This document shows positions 9,798 to 18,964 of a DNA stretch of 64,000 bases, one piece after another. The stretch is from Vicinamibacterales bacterium (GTDB lineage Bacteria > Acidobacteriota > Vicinamibacteria > Vicinamibacterales > UBA2999). The position numbers and the translations under genes were made by a program. Where the stretch lies: positions 62,001 through 126,000 of the forward strand of contig JAWKHS010000010.1 of NCBI GenBank assembly GCA_041394705.1, given 5' to 3'. The notes below the pieces were generated by a model. It searched no databases, was not told the origin of the DNA, and was given only the letters and a program-made list of their open reading frames with translations. The first letter of the stretch is position 1. Each line of letters begins with the position of its first letter.

Positions 9798-11885
9798 ATG
9801 AAGGTCTACGATGCCGCCAGTATCCGAAATGTCGCCGTCGTTGGACACGGAGGGTGCGGCAAGACACAGCTCGTCTCGGCGATGCTCTATTCCGCCGGCA
9901 CGGTCAACCGCCTCGGCACCGTCGACGACGGCACGACGGTGACCGACTACGACCCCGAGGAGATCGCCCGCAAGCACACCCTGAGCACGTCACTCGCCCA
10001 TGCCGAGTGGAGGAAGACGAAGATCAACTTCCTCGACACGCCGGGCGTCGCCAACTTCTTCGCGGACGCCAGGGCGGCGATGAACGTCGCGGATGCCGCG
10101 CTCGTGGTCGTCGACGCCGTCTCCGGCTCCGCCGTCCAGACGGAGAAGGCCTGGGCCGCCGCCGACGACCTGAAGCTGCCCCGCCTCGTCGCGCTCAGCC
10201 GGTTCGACCGGGACCGCGCGTCGCTAGAGCGATCGCTCGAGTCGATCCGCCGGTCGTGCCACCGCGGCGTCGTCCCCATTCACCTGCCGCTCGGCGAGGG
10301 CGATGCCTGCACCGGCATCGTGGACCTGGTCGGGATGAAGGTCTTCACCGCGCCCGCCGGCGGCGGCGCGGCGGTCGAGGGGCCGGTACCCGACAGCCTC
10401 CGCCCGGACGCCGAGGCCGCACGGAATGCGCTCATCGAGGCCGTGGCCGAGGCCGACGAGTCGCTGATGGAGAAGTACTTCGAGGCGGGGACCCTCGACG
10501 ATCACGACCTCATCACCGGACTGCAGCGCGCCACGGCCGCCTGCACCCTGTTCCCCCTCGTCTGCACGGCGGCCCTCAAGAACATCGGCATCGACTCCGT
10601 GCTGAACGCGATGCTGAGCTGGCTGCCGGCCGCGGCGGACCGCCCGTTCAGGGCCACGGACGCCTCCGGCGCCCGCGCCGAACGGCCGGTGTCCGAGCAG
10701 GCGCCGGCCGCGGCCTTCGTATGGAAGACGGTGGCCGACCAGTTCGCGGGGCGGATCACGCTGTTCCGCGTCTACCAGGGGACCCTCACCTCGGACTCGA
10801 CCGTCAAGAACCGCAGCCGGGACCTCGACGAGCGGCTCGGCAGCCTCCAGATCATGCAAGGCAAGACGGCGGTGTCCGTTCCCGAGATCAAGGCCGGCGA
10901 CATCGGCGCCGTGGCCAAACTGAAGGAAACGCGGACCGGCGACACGCTGGCCGACGCCCGCGCGGACATCACGTTCCCGCCGATCGTGTGGCCGGAGCCG
11001 GTGCTGTCGTACGCGATCGAGCCCAAGAGCAGAGGCGACGAAGACAAGATCAGCACCGCCATGCACCGCCTCGAGGAAGAGGACGGCAGCATCCATTACG
11101 CGCGCGACTCGAACACCAACGAGTTGCTCCTCTCGGGTCAGGGCCAGCTGCATATCGAGGTGACCGTCGCCAAGCTGAAGCGGCGCTTCGGGGTGGAGGT
11201 GAACCTCAAGCCGCCGCGCATTCCGTACCGGGAGACGATCACGGCGGCGGTCGAGGCGCATGGCCGCCACAAGAAACAGACGGGCGGCCACGGGCAGTTC
11301 GGCGACTGCAAGGTGCGTTTCGAGCCCCTGCCCCGCGGCGGCGGCTTCGAGTTCGTGGACGAAATCTTCGGCGGCTCGATTCCGCGGCAGTTCATTCCCG
11401 CCGTGGAGAAGGGGCTGGAAGAGTCCCGCGTCCGCGGGTTCCTCGCGGGCTACCCGATGGTGGATTTCAAGGCCGTGCTCTACGACGGGTCGTACCACGA
11501 CGTGGATTCGAACGAGCTGTCGTTCAAGACCGCCGGCCACCTGGCGTTCAAGGACGGCATGGCCCGGGCGAAACCGACGCTCCTCGAACCCATCATGCAG
11601 GTGGAGGTGTACGCGCCGAGTGACTTCGCCGGCGACCTGATGGGCGACCTCAATGGCCGCCGCGGACGGATTGCCGGCATGGACACGCGAGGCGCGAACA
11701 CCGTGATCAAGGCGCAGGTCCCGATGTCCGAAATGCTCACCTACGAGCAGCACCTCACGTCGGTCACCGGCGGCCGCGGCTCGTACCACATGGAGTACTC
11801 GCACTACGAGAACGTCCCGGCGCACGAGCAGACGAAGATCGTCTCGGCCTACAAGGCGGCGCACCAGCACGGCGACGCCGACTGA
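9798..11885 (+). CDS. Elongation factor G paralogue (EF-G2 type) with altered GTPase motifs
   Basis: This 695-residue protein matches EF-G over its whole length: G domain, domain II, and domains III-V ending near SVTGGRGSYHMEYSHYENVP. The ATG follows GGAGGG (9784-9789). The P-loop is GHGGCGKT (16-23) and G3 is DTPG (80-83). The residue after DTPG is Val84, where translational GTPases have the catalytic His. The G4 motif, normally NKxD, is SRFD (134-137). The canonical fusA elsewhere in this window has DTPGH and NKMD, so these are real differences between paralogues. The family includes proteins with reduced or specialised GTPase activity. A ribosome-associated role is likely, but canonical translocation is doubtful. 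Confidence 0.88.
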   Translation: MKVYDAASIRNVAVVGHGGCGKTQLVSAMLYSAGTVNRLGTVDDGTTVTDYDPEEIARKHTLSTSLAHAEWRKTKINFLDTPGVANFFADARAAMNVADAALVVVDAVSGSAVQTEKAWAAADDLKLPRLVALSRFDRDRASLERSLESIRRSCHRGVVPIHLPLGEGDACTGIVDLVGMKVFTAPAGGGAAVEGPVPDSLRPDAEAARNALIEAVAEADESLMEKYFEAGTLDDHDLITGLQRATAACTLFPLVCTAALKNIGIDSVLNAMLSWLPAAADRPFRATDASGARAERPVSEQAPAAAFVWKTVADQFAGRITLFRVYQGTLTSDSTVKNRSRDLDERLGSLQIMQGKTAVSVPEIKAGDIGAVAKLKETRTGDTLADARADITFPPIVWPEPVLSYAIEPKSRGDEDKISTAMHRLEEEDGSIHYARDSNTNELLLSGQGQLHIEVTVAKLKRRFGVEVNLKPPRIPYRETITAAVEAHGRHKKQTGGHGQFGDCKVRFEPLPRGGGFEFVDEIFGGSIPRQFIPAVEKGLEESRVRGFLAGYPMVDFKAVLYDGSYHDVDSNELSFKTAGHLAFKDGMARAKPTLLEPIMQVEVYAPSDFAGDLMGDLNGRRGRIAGMDTRGANTVIKAQVPMSEMLTYEQHLTSVTGGRGSYHMEYSHYENVPAHEQTKIVSAYKAAHQHGDAD

Positions 11886-11909
11886 GGGCGCAGGGGCCCG
11901 TACGCAGCA

Positions 11910-11937
11910 CGGCCCGGCCACCTGGGTGGCCGGGCCG
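11910..11937. terminator. Bidirectional terminator-like hairpin between the EF-G paralogue and rplQ
   Basis: A perfect 12-bp stem, CGGCCCGGCCAC / GTGGCCGGGCCG, with a CTGG loop sits between the convergent stops at 11885 and 11967. There is no T-tract, so it may slow polymerase or need Rho. Its position and symmetry suit both strands. Confidence 0.65.
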
Positions 11938-11966
11938 CGCCGGATGCCGAGTGCCGTCGTCGGCGG

Positions 11967-12566
11967 CTAGGAGCCGCCGGCCTTCCTGGGGGTCGTCGAC
12001 TTCTTCTGGGCGCCACGGGCCGGCTTCGACGCCTTCCCCGCCTCGCTCTTCTTGTCCTTCTTCTCGCCGCGGATCCGGGACGCCGCCGCCCGCAGTCGCT
12101 CGCCGACGCTCTTCTTCGACTTCGGCTCCTCGGCCGACTCCGCCTGTGCCGCCTTTTCGGCCGCCGCCTTCTTCGGATCGAACTCCGATCCCACGAGCTC
12201 GACCATGGCCGTCTCGGCGCCGTCGCCCCGTCGGAAGCCCAGCTTAAGAATCCGGGTGTAGCCGCCGGGCCGCTCCATGAAACGTGGCGCCAGCTCCCCG
12301 AACAGCTTCGTCACGACATCGTCGTTCTGGATGTCGCGGGCCACCAGCCGCTTCGCCGCCAGCGTCTTGCCCTTCGGTTCGGCCGCCCGGACGCCGCGTT
12401 TGGCGACGGTGATGATCTTCTCCACGAACGGCCGGAGCTCCTTCGCCCGTGGCAACGTCGTCGTGATGTGCTCGTGCGTGAGCAGCGCCTCGGCCTGGTT
12501 CCGGAGCATCGACAGGCGATGATCCGTCAGGCGTCCCAGCTTGCGATGTCCAACTCGGTGTCTCAT
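11967..12566 (-). CDS. rplQ: 50S ribosomal protein L17, with long C-terminal extension
   Basis: The first ~130 residues are L17: start [17 protein letters not shown], then [25 protein letters not shown] and the conserved [20 protein letters not shown]. Typical L17 is about 120 residues; this one is 199. The extra ~70 residues are Lys-, Ala- and Glu-rich with a basic tail, and are probably disordered and RNA-binding. It is the last gene of the alpha operon, directly after rpoA, as usual. The ribosome-binding site abuts a CTAGCGG heptamer repeat. Confidence 0.96.
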   Translation of the reverse strand: MRHRVGHRKLGRLTDHRLSMLRNQAEALLTHEHITTTLPRAKELRPFVEKIITVAKRGVRAAEPKGKTLAAKRLVARDIQNDDVVTKLFGELAPRFMERPGGYTRILKLGFRRGDGAETAMVELVGSEFDPKKAAAEKAAQAESAEEPKSKKSVGERLRAAASRIRGEKKDKKSEAGKASKPARGAQKKSTTPRKAGGS

Positions 12567-12576
12567 GACATGTCCT

Positions 12577-12608
12577 CTAGCCGCTAGCCGCTAGTCCCAG
12601 CCGCTAGT
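12577..12608. repeat. Family-A heptamer repeat (copy A1)
   Basis: It lies between the rpoA stop and rplQ. On the transcribed (minus) strand it is tandem CTAGCGG with one imperfect unit. The last unit runs into AGAGGA, the rplQ Shine-Dalgarno. The 7-base period places TAG stops in all three frames. Confidence 0.8.
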
Positions 12609-12609
12609 G

Positions 12610-13584
12610 TCAGTCCTGCGCCTGGTCCAGGCGCATCCCGAGGCCCAGCCCCATGGACTGCAGGATCTCCTTGATCTCGTTGAGCGACTTGCGGCCGAAG
12701 TTCTTCGTCTTCAGCATGTCGCCTTCGGTCTTCTGCACCAGCTCGCGAATCGTCCGGATGTTCGCGTTCTTCAGGCAGTTGTAGGACCGCACCGACAGCT
12801 CCAGCTCCTCGACGCTCTTGTCGAGGTGCTCGTTGGACCCACCGGCCCGCGCGCCCTCGCCACCGCCGTCCACGGCCGGCTCGTCCTCGTCGTCGAGGTT
12901 GATGAAGATGCTCAGATGGTCGCGAATCAGCTTCGCCGACAGCGACACCGCATCGCGCGGCGTGACCGACCCGTTGGTCCACACGTCGAGCGTCAGCTTG
13001 TCGTAGTCCGTGGTCTGGCCGAGGCGCGCCGCTTCCACCAGGTAGTTCACCTTCTTGACGGGCGAATGCACCGAGTCCACCGGAATCCAGCCGATTCCCA
13101 GGTCCTCGTCGAAGTTCTTGTCCGCCGCCACGTAGCCGCGGCCTCGCTTGATTCGGAGCTCCATGTGGAGCTTGCCGCCCTCGGAGATGGTGGCGATGTG
13201 CGCGTCGGGCTCGAGGATCTCGATGTCCTGGTCGGCCTCGATGTCGGCCGCCCGCACCTTGCCGGGCTTGTTGACCCGGAGCGACAGCGTCTTCGGCGCC
13301 TCGGTGTGGCACTTGAGCGGGATCTGCTTGAGGTTGAGGATGATGTCAGTGGCATCCTCGACCACGCCCTTGATGGGCGAGAACTCGTGCAGCACGCCGT
13401 CGATCTTGACGGCCGTCACGGCCGCGCCTTCGATGGACGACAGGAGCACCCGCCGCATGGCGTTGCCGACCGTCGTGCCGAAGCCGCGCTCGAACGGCTG
13501 AGCCGAAAAGCGGCCGTACCGATCCGTGAGCGTGTCACGCTCGAACTCGAGCCGCTTGGGGCGCTGAAAACCTTTCCAGAGCAT
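12610..13584 (-). CDS. rpoA: DNA-directed RNA polymerase alpha subunit
   Basis: The protein is 324 residues starting [20 protein letters not shown]. The ATG at 13584 follows AGAGGACG; the frame extends further upstream only through intergenic sequence. The N-terminal domain, with the alpha-dimer signature [19 protein letters not shown], covers about residues 1-230. The C-terminal domain, with [22 protein letters not shown], covers about 250-315. An acidic linker ([19 protein letters not shown]) separates them. It assembles the polymerase and contacts upstream promoter DNA and activators. It sits in the alpha operon after rpsD. Confidence 0.97.
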   Translation of the reverse strand: MLWKGFQRPKRLEFERDTLTDRYGRFSAQPFERGFGTTVGNAMRRVLLSSIEGAAVTAVKIDGVLHEFSPIKGVVEDATDIILNLKQIPLKCHTEAPKTLSLRVNKPGKVRAADIEADQDIEILEPDAHIATISEGGKLHMELRIKRGRGYVAADKNFDEDLGIGWIPVDSVHSPVKKVNYLVEAARLGQTTDYDKLTLDVWTNGSVTPRDAVSLSAKLIRDHLSIFINLDDEDEPAVDGGGEGARAGGSNEHLDKSVEELELSVRSYNCLKNANIRTIRELVQKTEGDMLKTKNFGRKSLNEIKEILQSMGLGLGMRLDQAQD

Positions 13585-13625
13585 GTCGATTCGTCCTCTC
13601 GCCAACGGGCCGGCAACCCGGCCTC

Positions 13626-13768
13626 CGGACCTGCGTGTGTGACCCGCCGGCCTCCCGCTGCAGGTCCGTCGAGCTGCGGGCCGTCGGGTGGCGTTCCAGC
13701 CGACGCGCCACGCGCGTGCGACCGGCACCAGCCGCCGGGTCCCGGGACCACGGCCCCGCGACCCGACG
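13626..13768. repeat. Inverted repeat plus family-B heptamers in the rpsD-rpoA gap (copy B8)
   Basis: The 195-base gap 13585-13779 holds no gene. It contains a 9-bp inverted repeat CGGACCTGC (13626-13634) / GCAGGTCCG (13660-13668). It also contains period-7 CGGGTCC/CGGGACC-type units at 13736-13768 next to the rpsD stop. It is the longest gap in the alpha operon and may be an attenuator or the source of an extra rpoA promoter. Confidence 0.5.
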
Positions 13769-13779
13769 AGCGTCGTCTG

Positions 13780-14406
13780 CTACTTCGAGTACAGCTCGAC
13801 GATGAGCTGTTCCTGCACCGGCAGGTTGATCTGCTCGCGTGTGGGCATCGAGAGCACCTTCGCCCCGAGCTCGCCCTCGAGCGTGAGCCACTCCGGGATG
13901 CCGCGTCCCTTCACCTCGTCCACCGCGTGCAGGATGGCGGGGTTCTCCCGGCTCGACTGCCGCACCGAGACCGAGTCGCCGGCCTTGAGCGAGTAGGAGG
14001 GGATGTCCACCTTCTTGCCGTTGACCAGGAAGTGACCGTGGCGCACGAGCTGCCGGGCCTGGGCCCGCGACGTCGCGAAGCCCATGCGGTAGACGGCGTT
14101 GTCCAGGCGGCGCTCCAGGAGCTGGAGCAGCGTCTCGCCGGTGATGCCCCGCTGGCGATCCGCCATCTCGAAGTAGCGGCGGAACTGGTCCTCCAGCACG
14201 CCGTACACGCGCTTGACCTTCTGCTTCTCGCGCAGCTGCACGCCGTAGCCGGCGAGCTTCGAGGCACGACGCCGGCCGTGCTGCCCGGGCGGCATGTTGC
14301 GCTTCTCGATCGCGCACTTCTCCGTGTAGCACCGCTCGCCCTTCAGGAAGAGCTTCATGCCTTCCCGTCGGCAGAGGCGGCAGACCGGACCGGTGTATCG
14401 AGCCAT
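13780..14406 (-). CDS. rpsD: 30S ribosomal protein S4
   Basis: This 208-residue protein starts [20 protein letters not shown]. It keeps four N-terminal cysteines (C9, C12, C26, C31), the zinc-binding form of S4. The S4 RNA-binding domain is at about 95-160, with [20 protein letters not shown] and [19 protein letters not shown]4 nucleates 30S assembly and in many bacteria autoregulates the alpha operon. The order rpsM-rpsK-rpsD-rpoA-rplQ is standard. Confidence 0.97.
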   Translation of the reverse strand: MARYTGPVCRLCRREGMKLFLKGERCYTEKCAIEKRNMPPGQHGRRRASKLAGYGVQLREKQKVKRVYGVLEDQFRRYFEMADRQRGITGETLLQLLERRLDNAVYRMGFATSRAQARQLVRHGHFLVNGKKVDIPSYSLKAGDSVSVRQSSRENPAILHAVDEVKGRGIPEWLTLEGELGAKVLSMPTREQINLPVQEQLIVELYSK

Positions 14407-14439
14407 GTAACGTCCTTCTCCGTCTGAAGTGCTTGCGGC

Positions 14440-14856
14440 CTAGACCCGGCGCCGCTTGGGCGGCCGGCAGCCGTTGTGGGGAATCGGCGTGACGTCGCGA
14501 ATGGACTTCACCTCGATCCCAGCGTTCTGCAGCGCACGGACCGCCGACTCTCGGCCGGAGCCCGGACCCTTGACCAGGACCTCACAGGACCGCATGCCGA
14601 ACGTCTTGGCGACGTTGCCGGCGGTCAGCGCGGCCTGGGTCGCGGCGAACGGCGTGCCCTTGCGCGAACCCTTGAAGCCGATGGCCCCGGCGCTGGACCA
14701 CGACACCACGTTGCCCTCGGTATCGGTGATCGTGATCAGCGTGTTGTTGAACGACGCCTGGATGTGGGCGAAGCCGTGGTGCACCACGCGCTTCTCGCCG
14801 CGCTTCTTGAACGTCTTCTTCTTGCCTGCGGACTCTTTGCCGTCGGTCTTGGCCAT
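14440..14856 (-). CDS. rpsK: 30S ribosomal protein S11
   Basis: This 138-residue protein has the S11 signatures [20 protein letters not shown], the [14 protein letters not shown] segment and the C-terminal [19 protein letters not shown] lysine-rich N-terminal ~20 residues precedes the fold. S11 lies in the 30S platform near the mRNA exit. It is three bases after rpsM. Confidence 0.97.
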   Translation of the reverse strand: MAKTDGKESAGKKKTFKKRGEKRVVHHGFAHIQASFNNTLITITDTEGNVVSWSSAGAIGFKGSRKGTPFAATQAALTAGNVAKTFGMRSCEVLVKGPGSGRESAVRALQNAGIEVKSIRDVTPIPHNGCRPPKRRRV

Positions 14857-14859
14857 GGG

Positions 14860-15234
14860 TTACACCGTCTTCTTCTTGGCGACCGCGCCCTTGCGCGGGC
14901 CCTTGCGCGTGCGGGCATTCGTACGCGTGCGCTGTCCGCGCACGGGCAGCGCGCGGCGGTGGCGCATCCCGCGGTAGCTGCCGATCTCCATCAGGCGCTT
15001 GATGTTCAGCGAGATCTCCTTCCGGAGGTCGCCCTCGACGCCGCCCTGTTCCTCGATGACGCGGCTGATCTTGCGGACGTCGTCGTCGGTGAGGTCCTTC
15101 ACCCGGACGTCGCCGCTGACCCCCGCGGCCTCGAGAATCCGGCCGGAGCGGTGCCGCCCGATGCCGAAGATGTACGTCAATCCGATCTCGACCCGCTTGG
15201 TGCGGGGAAGATCGACGCCTGCAATACGCGCCAT
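14860..15234 (-). CDS. rpsM: 30S ribosomal protein S13
   Basis: The 124-residue protein starts [20 protein letters not shown] and has the [16 protein letters not shown] helix-two-turn-helix region. Its basic tail carries [21 protein letters not shown]13 sits in the 30S head and contacts L5 and P-site tRNA. It follows rpmJ, with a family-A heptamer repeat in the gap. Confidence 0.97.
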   Translation of the reverse strand: MARIAGVDLPRTKRVEIGLTYIFGIGRHRSGRILEAAGVSGDVRVKDLTDDDVRKISRVIEEQGGVEGDLRKEISLNIKRLMEIGSYRGMRHRRALPVRGQRTRTNARTRKGPRKGAVAKKKTV

Positions 15235-15245
15235 GCTGTGTCTCC

Positions 15246-15277
15246 CTAGCCGCTAGCCGCTAGCTCCTAGCCGCTAG
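15246..15277. repeat. Family-A heptamer repeat (copy A2)
   Basis: It fills most of the rpmJ-rpsM gap. On the minus strand, CTAGCGG units run into GGGAGA, the rpsM Shine-Dalgarno. Four CTAG cores are present, with one insertion of two bases between units. Confidence 0.8.
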
Positions 15278-15279
15278 AC

Positions 15280-15393
15280 CTATCCCTGCCGCTGCTTGTG
15301 CTTCGAGTTCGTGCAGATCACGCGAACGACGCCGCGCCGCCGTACGATCTTGCACTTGTCACAGATCTTCTTCACTGACGCTCGCACTTTCAT
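15280..15393 (-). CDS. rpmJ: 50S ribosomal protein L36
   Basis: This 37-residue protein reads [20 protein letters not shown] and so on. It has the zinc ligands C11, C14, C27 and H32, so it is the zinc-binding type. L36 binds 23S rRNA and is one of the smallest ribosomal proteins. It lies between infA and rpsM, the usual place. The stop is TAG at 15280-15282, adjoining the heptamer repeat. Confidence 0.95.
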   Translation of the reverse strand: MKVRASVKKICDKCKIVRRRGVVRVICTNSKHKQRQG

Positions 15394-15402
15394 CGCTCGG
15401 CC

Positions 15403-15627
15403 CTACAGTTTCTCGACGATCCGCCCGCGCGTCCGATCGCCGGGCGACAACGCCACTCTCACTCGGTCTCCGACCACGACCCTCACGAAGTTCCGCGCCG
15501 GCGATCCCGCCAGGTGCGCCACCACGTCGTGCCGTCCGTCCACGCTCACCCTCACGAGCGCGCTCGGGAGCAGTTCCCGAACCTCGCCCTCCACTTCCAG
15601 CGTCGATGCCGACGTCCCGCCGGTCAT
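15403..15627 (-). CDS. infA: Translation initiation factor IF-1
   Basis: This 74-residue S1-like OB-fold protein contains VEGEVRELLPSALVRVSVDG, then VVAHLAGSPARNFVRVVVGD and SPGDRTRGRIVEKL, which align with IF-1 from end to end. The basic loop is more diverged than in most bacteria: SPARNF replaces the common KMRMNY. The ATG at 15627 was chosen because the upstream frame overlaps map. IF-1 blocks the A site during initiation. It is co-transcribed with map and rpmJ. Confidence 0.93.
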   Translation of the reverse strand: MTGGTSASTLEVEGEVRELLPSALVRVSVDGRHDVVAHLAGSPARNFVRVVVGDRVRVALSPGDRTRGRIVEKL

Positions 15628-15635
15628 CGCCGCCC

Positions 15636-16406
15636 CTAGGCCGCCGCGTTGGCCGCGGCGTCCGCCTTGGTGAGCACTCGGCACCCGTCGGCCGTCACGG
15701 CCACCGTGTGCTCGAAGTGCGCGGAGAGGCTGCCGTCCTTCGTGACGGCCGTCCACCCATCGCTCAGCACCTTGACGCCCGCCGCGCCCATGTTCACCAT
15801 CGGCTCGATCGCCAGGACCATGCCCTCGGCCAGGCGCGGCCCGCGGCCCGCAGGGCCGTAGTTCGGGATCTGCGGCTCCTCGTGCAGCGTCTGTCCGATG
15901 CCGTGACCCACGAACTCGCGGACCACCGAGAAGCCGTGCGCCTCCACGTGGCGCTGCACCGCTGCCCCGATGTCCGACAGGCGCGTGCCTGGCTTCACCA
16001 CGGCGAGCGCCTCATTCAGCGACTGCCGCGTCACCTCCAGCAGCGCCTCCGCCTCCGGGGAGACGGCGCCAACGGGCACGGTCACGGCGCTGTCGCCGTA
16101 GAAGCCGTCCATCTTGGCACCGAGGTCCACGGACACGATGTCGCCGGCCTTCAGCTTCCGAGGCGACGGAATGCCGTGGACGACCTGCTCGTTCACCGAC
16201 GCGCAGATCGTGGCCGGATACCCATGGTAGCCCTTGAACGCCGGCTCGGCGCCCGCGTCCCGCAGGCGCCGTTCGGCGACGGCATCGAGCTCGGCCGTGG
16301 TCATGCCCACGGCAATCATCCCCGACAGCTCCGCCAGCACGCGCGCCACGAGCGCGTTCACGCGCGCCAGCCGCTCCAGCTCCGCCGCCGATCGACAGGT
16401 GATCAT
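15636..16406 (-). CDS. map: Methionine aminopeptidase, type I
   Basis: This 256-residue pita-bread enzyme removes the initiator Met from nascent proteins. The dinuclear metal site is intact: D94, D105, H168, E201 and E232, with substrate-binding H77. The motifs are VDLGAKMDGFYGDSAVTVPV, EFVGHGIGQTLHEEPQIPNY and GMVLAIEPMVN. It has no N-terminal zinc-finger or SH3-binding extension, so it is type Ia. It sits between adk and infA, with gaps under 11 bases. Confidence 0.97.
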   Translation of the reverse strand: MITCRSAAELERLARVNALVARVLAELSGMIAVGMTTAELDAVAERRLRDAGAEPAFKGYHGYPATICASVNEQVVHGIPSPRKLKAGDIVSVDLGAKMDGFYGDSAVTVPVGAVSPEAEALLEVTRQSLNEALAVVKPGTRLSDIGAAVQRHVEAHGFSVVREFVGHGIGQTLHEEPQIPNYGPAGRGPRLAEGMVLAIEPMVNMGAAGVKVLSDGWTAVTKDGSLSAHFEHTVAVTADGCRVLTKADAAANAAA

Positions 16407-16416
16407 CTCTCGTCGC

Positions 16417-17073
16417 CTACCGCGTCTCGACCACCGACGCCACCGCCGCCGCGATCGACTCGTACACGTCCAGGGGCGCCTTCGCCCCGTCGATCCTCCG
16501 AAACGTCGGCCGGCTCTCGTAGTACCCGATCATCGGCTGGGTCTCACGCCAGTAAATCCGCAGCCGATCCCGGACGACGCCCTCGCTGTCGTCCGACCGC
16601 TGCACCAGCCGGCCGCCGCACGCCTTGCAGGCGACAGCCTCAGACGGTTCGCCGTCGAAGGCGGACACCGTCGTCCCGCAGCGTTCGCAGATCCGACGGC
16701 CGCGCACGCGGCGCACCAGTTCCTCGTCCGGCACCCGGATCTCGACGACGGCCAGCGGCGCGCCATTCAAGAGGGTGTCGAGGGCCTTGGCCTGGGCGAC
16801 CGTCCGGGGAAAGCCGTCGAGGACGAACCCGTTCTTCGCGTCCTCCTCGGCGAGACGGCGCTCCACCAGGGCCACGATGACCTCGTCGCCGACCAGTTCG
16901 CCCCGCGCCACCGTTTCCTTCACCTCGAGGCCAAGCGCGGTCCCGGACGCCACGGCGTCGCGCAGCATGTCGCCCGTGGAAATCTTCGGGACGCCGTGGT
17001 CCCGCGCGAGTCGAGAGGCCTGCGTCCCCTTCCCCGCTCCCGGTGGCCCGAGCATCAGCAGCCGCATCGCCAT
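16417..17073 (-). CDS. adk: Adenylate kinase, zinc-lid type
   Basis: The protein is 218 residues. The P-loop is GPPGAGKGTQA near residue 9, and the NMP-binding region has STGDMLRDAVASG. FVLDGFPRTVAQAKAL is the family signature. The lid carries CERC...CKAC, the four-cysteine zinc site seen in many Gram-positive and some Gram-negative enzymes. It catalyses ATP + AMP = 2 ADP. It is two bases after secY, the standard spc-operon arrangement. Confidence 0.97.
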   Translation of the reverse strand: MAMRLLMLGPPGAGKGTQASRLARDHGVPKISTGDMLRDAVASGTALGLEVKETVARGELVGDEVIVALVERRLAEEDAKNGFVLDGFPRTVAQAKALDTLLNGAPLAVVEIRVPDEELVRRVRGRRICERCGTTVSAFDGEPSEAVACKACGGRLVQRSDDSEGVVRDRLRIYWRETQPMIGYYESRPTFRRIDGAKAPLDVYESIAAAVASVVETR

Positions 17074-17075
17074 GG

Positions 17076-18464
17076 TCAGTCGCGGCGTCCCCGGATGCGG
17101 GACTTCTTCATGAACCCGTCATAGTGCCGCATGATGAGCTGCGACTCCAGCTGGCTCACCGTGTCCATCGCCACGCCCACCACGATGAGCAGGGACGTGC
17201 CGCCGAAGAGGAAGCTCACGCCCAGGCCCTGGGTGAACCACTGCGGCAGGTTCGTGTCGAGCCATTCGCCCACGAAGGGTATCGGCGCCACGCGGAAGCC
17301 CGTGATCATCAGCTCGGGCAGCAGGGCGACGACGCAGAGGTAGACCGCGCCGGCCAGCGTGATGCGGGTGAGGATCGTGTCGATGTGCTCGGCGGTCCGC
17401 TTGCCCGGTCGGATGCCGGGGATGAAGCCACCGTACTTCCGCATGTTCTCCGACACGTCGTCGGGGTTGAAGATGATCGCCGTGTAGAAATAGGCGAAGA
17501 ACATGATCAGGACGACGAACATCAGGTTGTACAGCGGCATGCCGTACGCCACCTGCCGAACGGCCGCGTCTCCCCAGCCGCCCGCCGGGAAGAAGCCCTG
17601 GAGCGTCGCCGGGAAGGCCAGCAACGAACTGGCGAAGATCACGGGAATGACGCCGCCGGTGTTCACCTTCAGCGGAATGTGCGTGCTGGTGCCCGCGAAC
17701 TGCCGCCGGCCCACGACCCGCTTGGCGTACTGCACGACGATGCGACGCTGGCCCCGCTCCACGAATACGATGGCCGCCACCACCGCGATCATGAGGACGA
17801 CCAGGATGAGGAGCCGGATCAGTCCGATCTGACCCGTGCGGAGCTGGTCGAACGTGAGCGTGACCGCCCGCGGGAAGTTCACGACGATGCCCGCGAAGAT
17901 CAGCAGCGACATGCCGTTGCCGATACCCCGTTCCGTGATCTGCTCGCCGAGCCACATGACGAACATGGTCCCCGTCGTGAGCGTGAGCACGCACATCAGA
18001 CGGAAGCCCCAGCCGGGCTCGTACACCAGCGGCAGGCCGCCGGCGATGTTCGTCTGCTGCTCCAGGTACACCGCGATGGCCATCGACTGCGCGAGCGACA
18101 GCACGACCGTCAAGTAGCGGGTGTACTGGGTGATCTTGCGCCGCCCCAGTTCGCCTTCCTTGGACAGGCGCTCCAGGTAGGGCCAGACCACCGTGAGCAG
18201 CTGCAGGATGATCGAGGCGCTGATGTACGGCATGACGCCGAGCGCGAAGATCGTGACCTGCGACAGGTTGCCACCCGAGAACATGTCATAGAAGCCGAAC
18301 ATCGTGCCGCGAGCCTGTTCGGCGAGCAGCGCCAGGGCGGCGGTGTTCACGCCGGGCGTCGGGATGTGGCTGCCGACACGGTAGACCCCCAGCATCGCGA
18401 GCGTGAAGAGCACGCGGTTCCTGAGGTCGGCGACTGCGAAGAGGTTCTTGAACGCGTCGAGCAT
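17076..18464 (-). CDS. secY: Preprotein translocase subunit SecY
   Basis: This 462-residue, ten-helix channel protein has the plug/helix-2 region MFGFYDMFSGGNLSQVTIFA and GVMPYISASIILQLLT. The cytoplasmic C4-C5 loop contains ERGQRRIVVQYAKRVVGRR, and the C-terminal half contains GGFIPGIRPGKRTAEHIDTI. It forms the SecYEG translocon with SecE, which is also in this window. It is co-transcribed with rplO and adk. Confidence 0.97.
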   Translation of the reverse strand: MLDAFKNLFAVADLRNRVLFTLAMLGVYRVGSHIPTPGVNTAALALLAEQARGTMFGFYDMFSGGNLSQVTIFALGVMPYISASIILQLLTVVWPYLERLSKEGELGRRKITQYTRYLTVVLSLAQSMAIAVYLEQQTNIAGGLPLVYEPGWGFRLMCVLTLTTGTMFVMWLGEQITERGIGNGMSLLIFAGIVVNFPRAVTLTFDQLRTGQIGLIRLLILVVLMIAVVAAIVFVERGQRRIVVQYAKRVVGRRQFAGTSTHIPLKVNTGGVIPVIFASSLLAFPATLQGFFPAGGWGDAAVRQVAYGMPLYNLMFVVLIMFFAYFYTAIIFNPDDVSENMRKYGGFIPGIRPGKRTAEHIDTILTRITLAGAVYLCVVALLPELMITGFRVAPIPFVGEWLDTNLPQWFTQGLGVSFLFGGTSLLIVVGVAMDTVSQLESQLIMRHYDGFMKKSRIRGRRD

Positions 18465-18495
18465 GTCGTGGGCCCTGGGGCGTGGCGGCTCCGGA

Positions 18496-18960
18496 TCAGG
18501 ATGCCGCGGCGCCGATGACTTCCGCGGTCCCGCCGGCCGCCGCGATCTTCTCGGCGGCCTTCCCGCTGAACTTGTGCGCCTGGACGGTGAGCTTCTTGCC
18601 CACCTCGCCGCGGGCCAGCACCTTGACGAGGGCCTTGCGGTCCGAGAGCAGTCCAGACGCGCGGAGCGCGTCCGGCGTGACGACGGCGCCGTCGTCGAAA
18701 CGGCGGCCCAGATCGTCGAGGTTGATGACGGCGTACTCCACGCGGAACGGGTTGTGGAACCCGCGCTTCGGGATCCGGCGGTGGAGCGGCATCTGCCCGC
18801 CCTCGAACCCGCGCTTGAACTTGAAGCCCGACCGCGACTTGGCGCCCTTGTAGCCCCGGGCGGCCGTCTTGCCGCTGCCCGAGCCCGGGCCCCGGCCCAC
18901 GCGCTTGCGGGTGAACTTGGACCCGGCGGCGGGCTTGAGGTTGCTGAGATTCGTCGGCAT
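18496..18960 (-). CDS. rplO: 50S ribosomal protein L15
   Basis: The 154-residue protein starts [20 protein letters not shown]. It has the glycine/arginine-rich N-terminal region ([20 protein letters not shown]) and [20 protein letters not shown], which identify L15. It threads into the 50S core. It lies between rpmD and secY. Confidence 0.97.
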   Translation of the reverse strand: MPTNLSNLKPAAGSKFTRKRVGRGPGSGSGKTAARGYKGAKSRSGFKFKRGFEGGQMPLHRRIPKRGFHNPFRVEYAVINLDDLGRRFDDGAVVTPDALRASGLLSDRKALVKVLARGEVGKKLTVQAHKFSGKAAEKIAAAGGTAEVIGAAAS

Positions 18961-18964
18961 GGTG

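Noticed and set aside
13585..13728. Longer rpoA start giving a 48-residue N-terminal extension
   Set aside because: The extension reads through the repeat-bearing gap. The shorter start MLWKGFQRP has a good AGAGGACG and matches the family.
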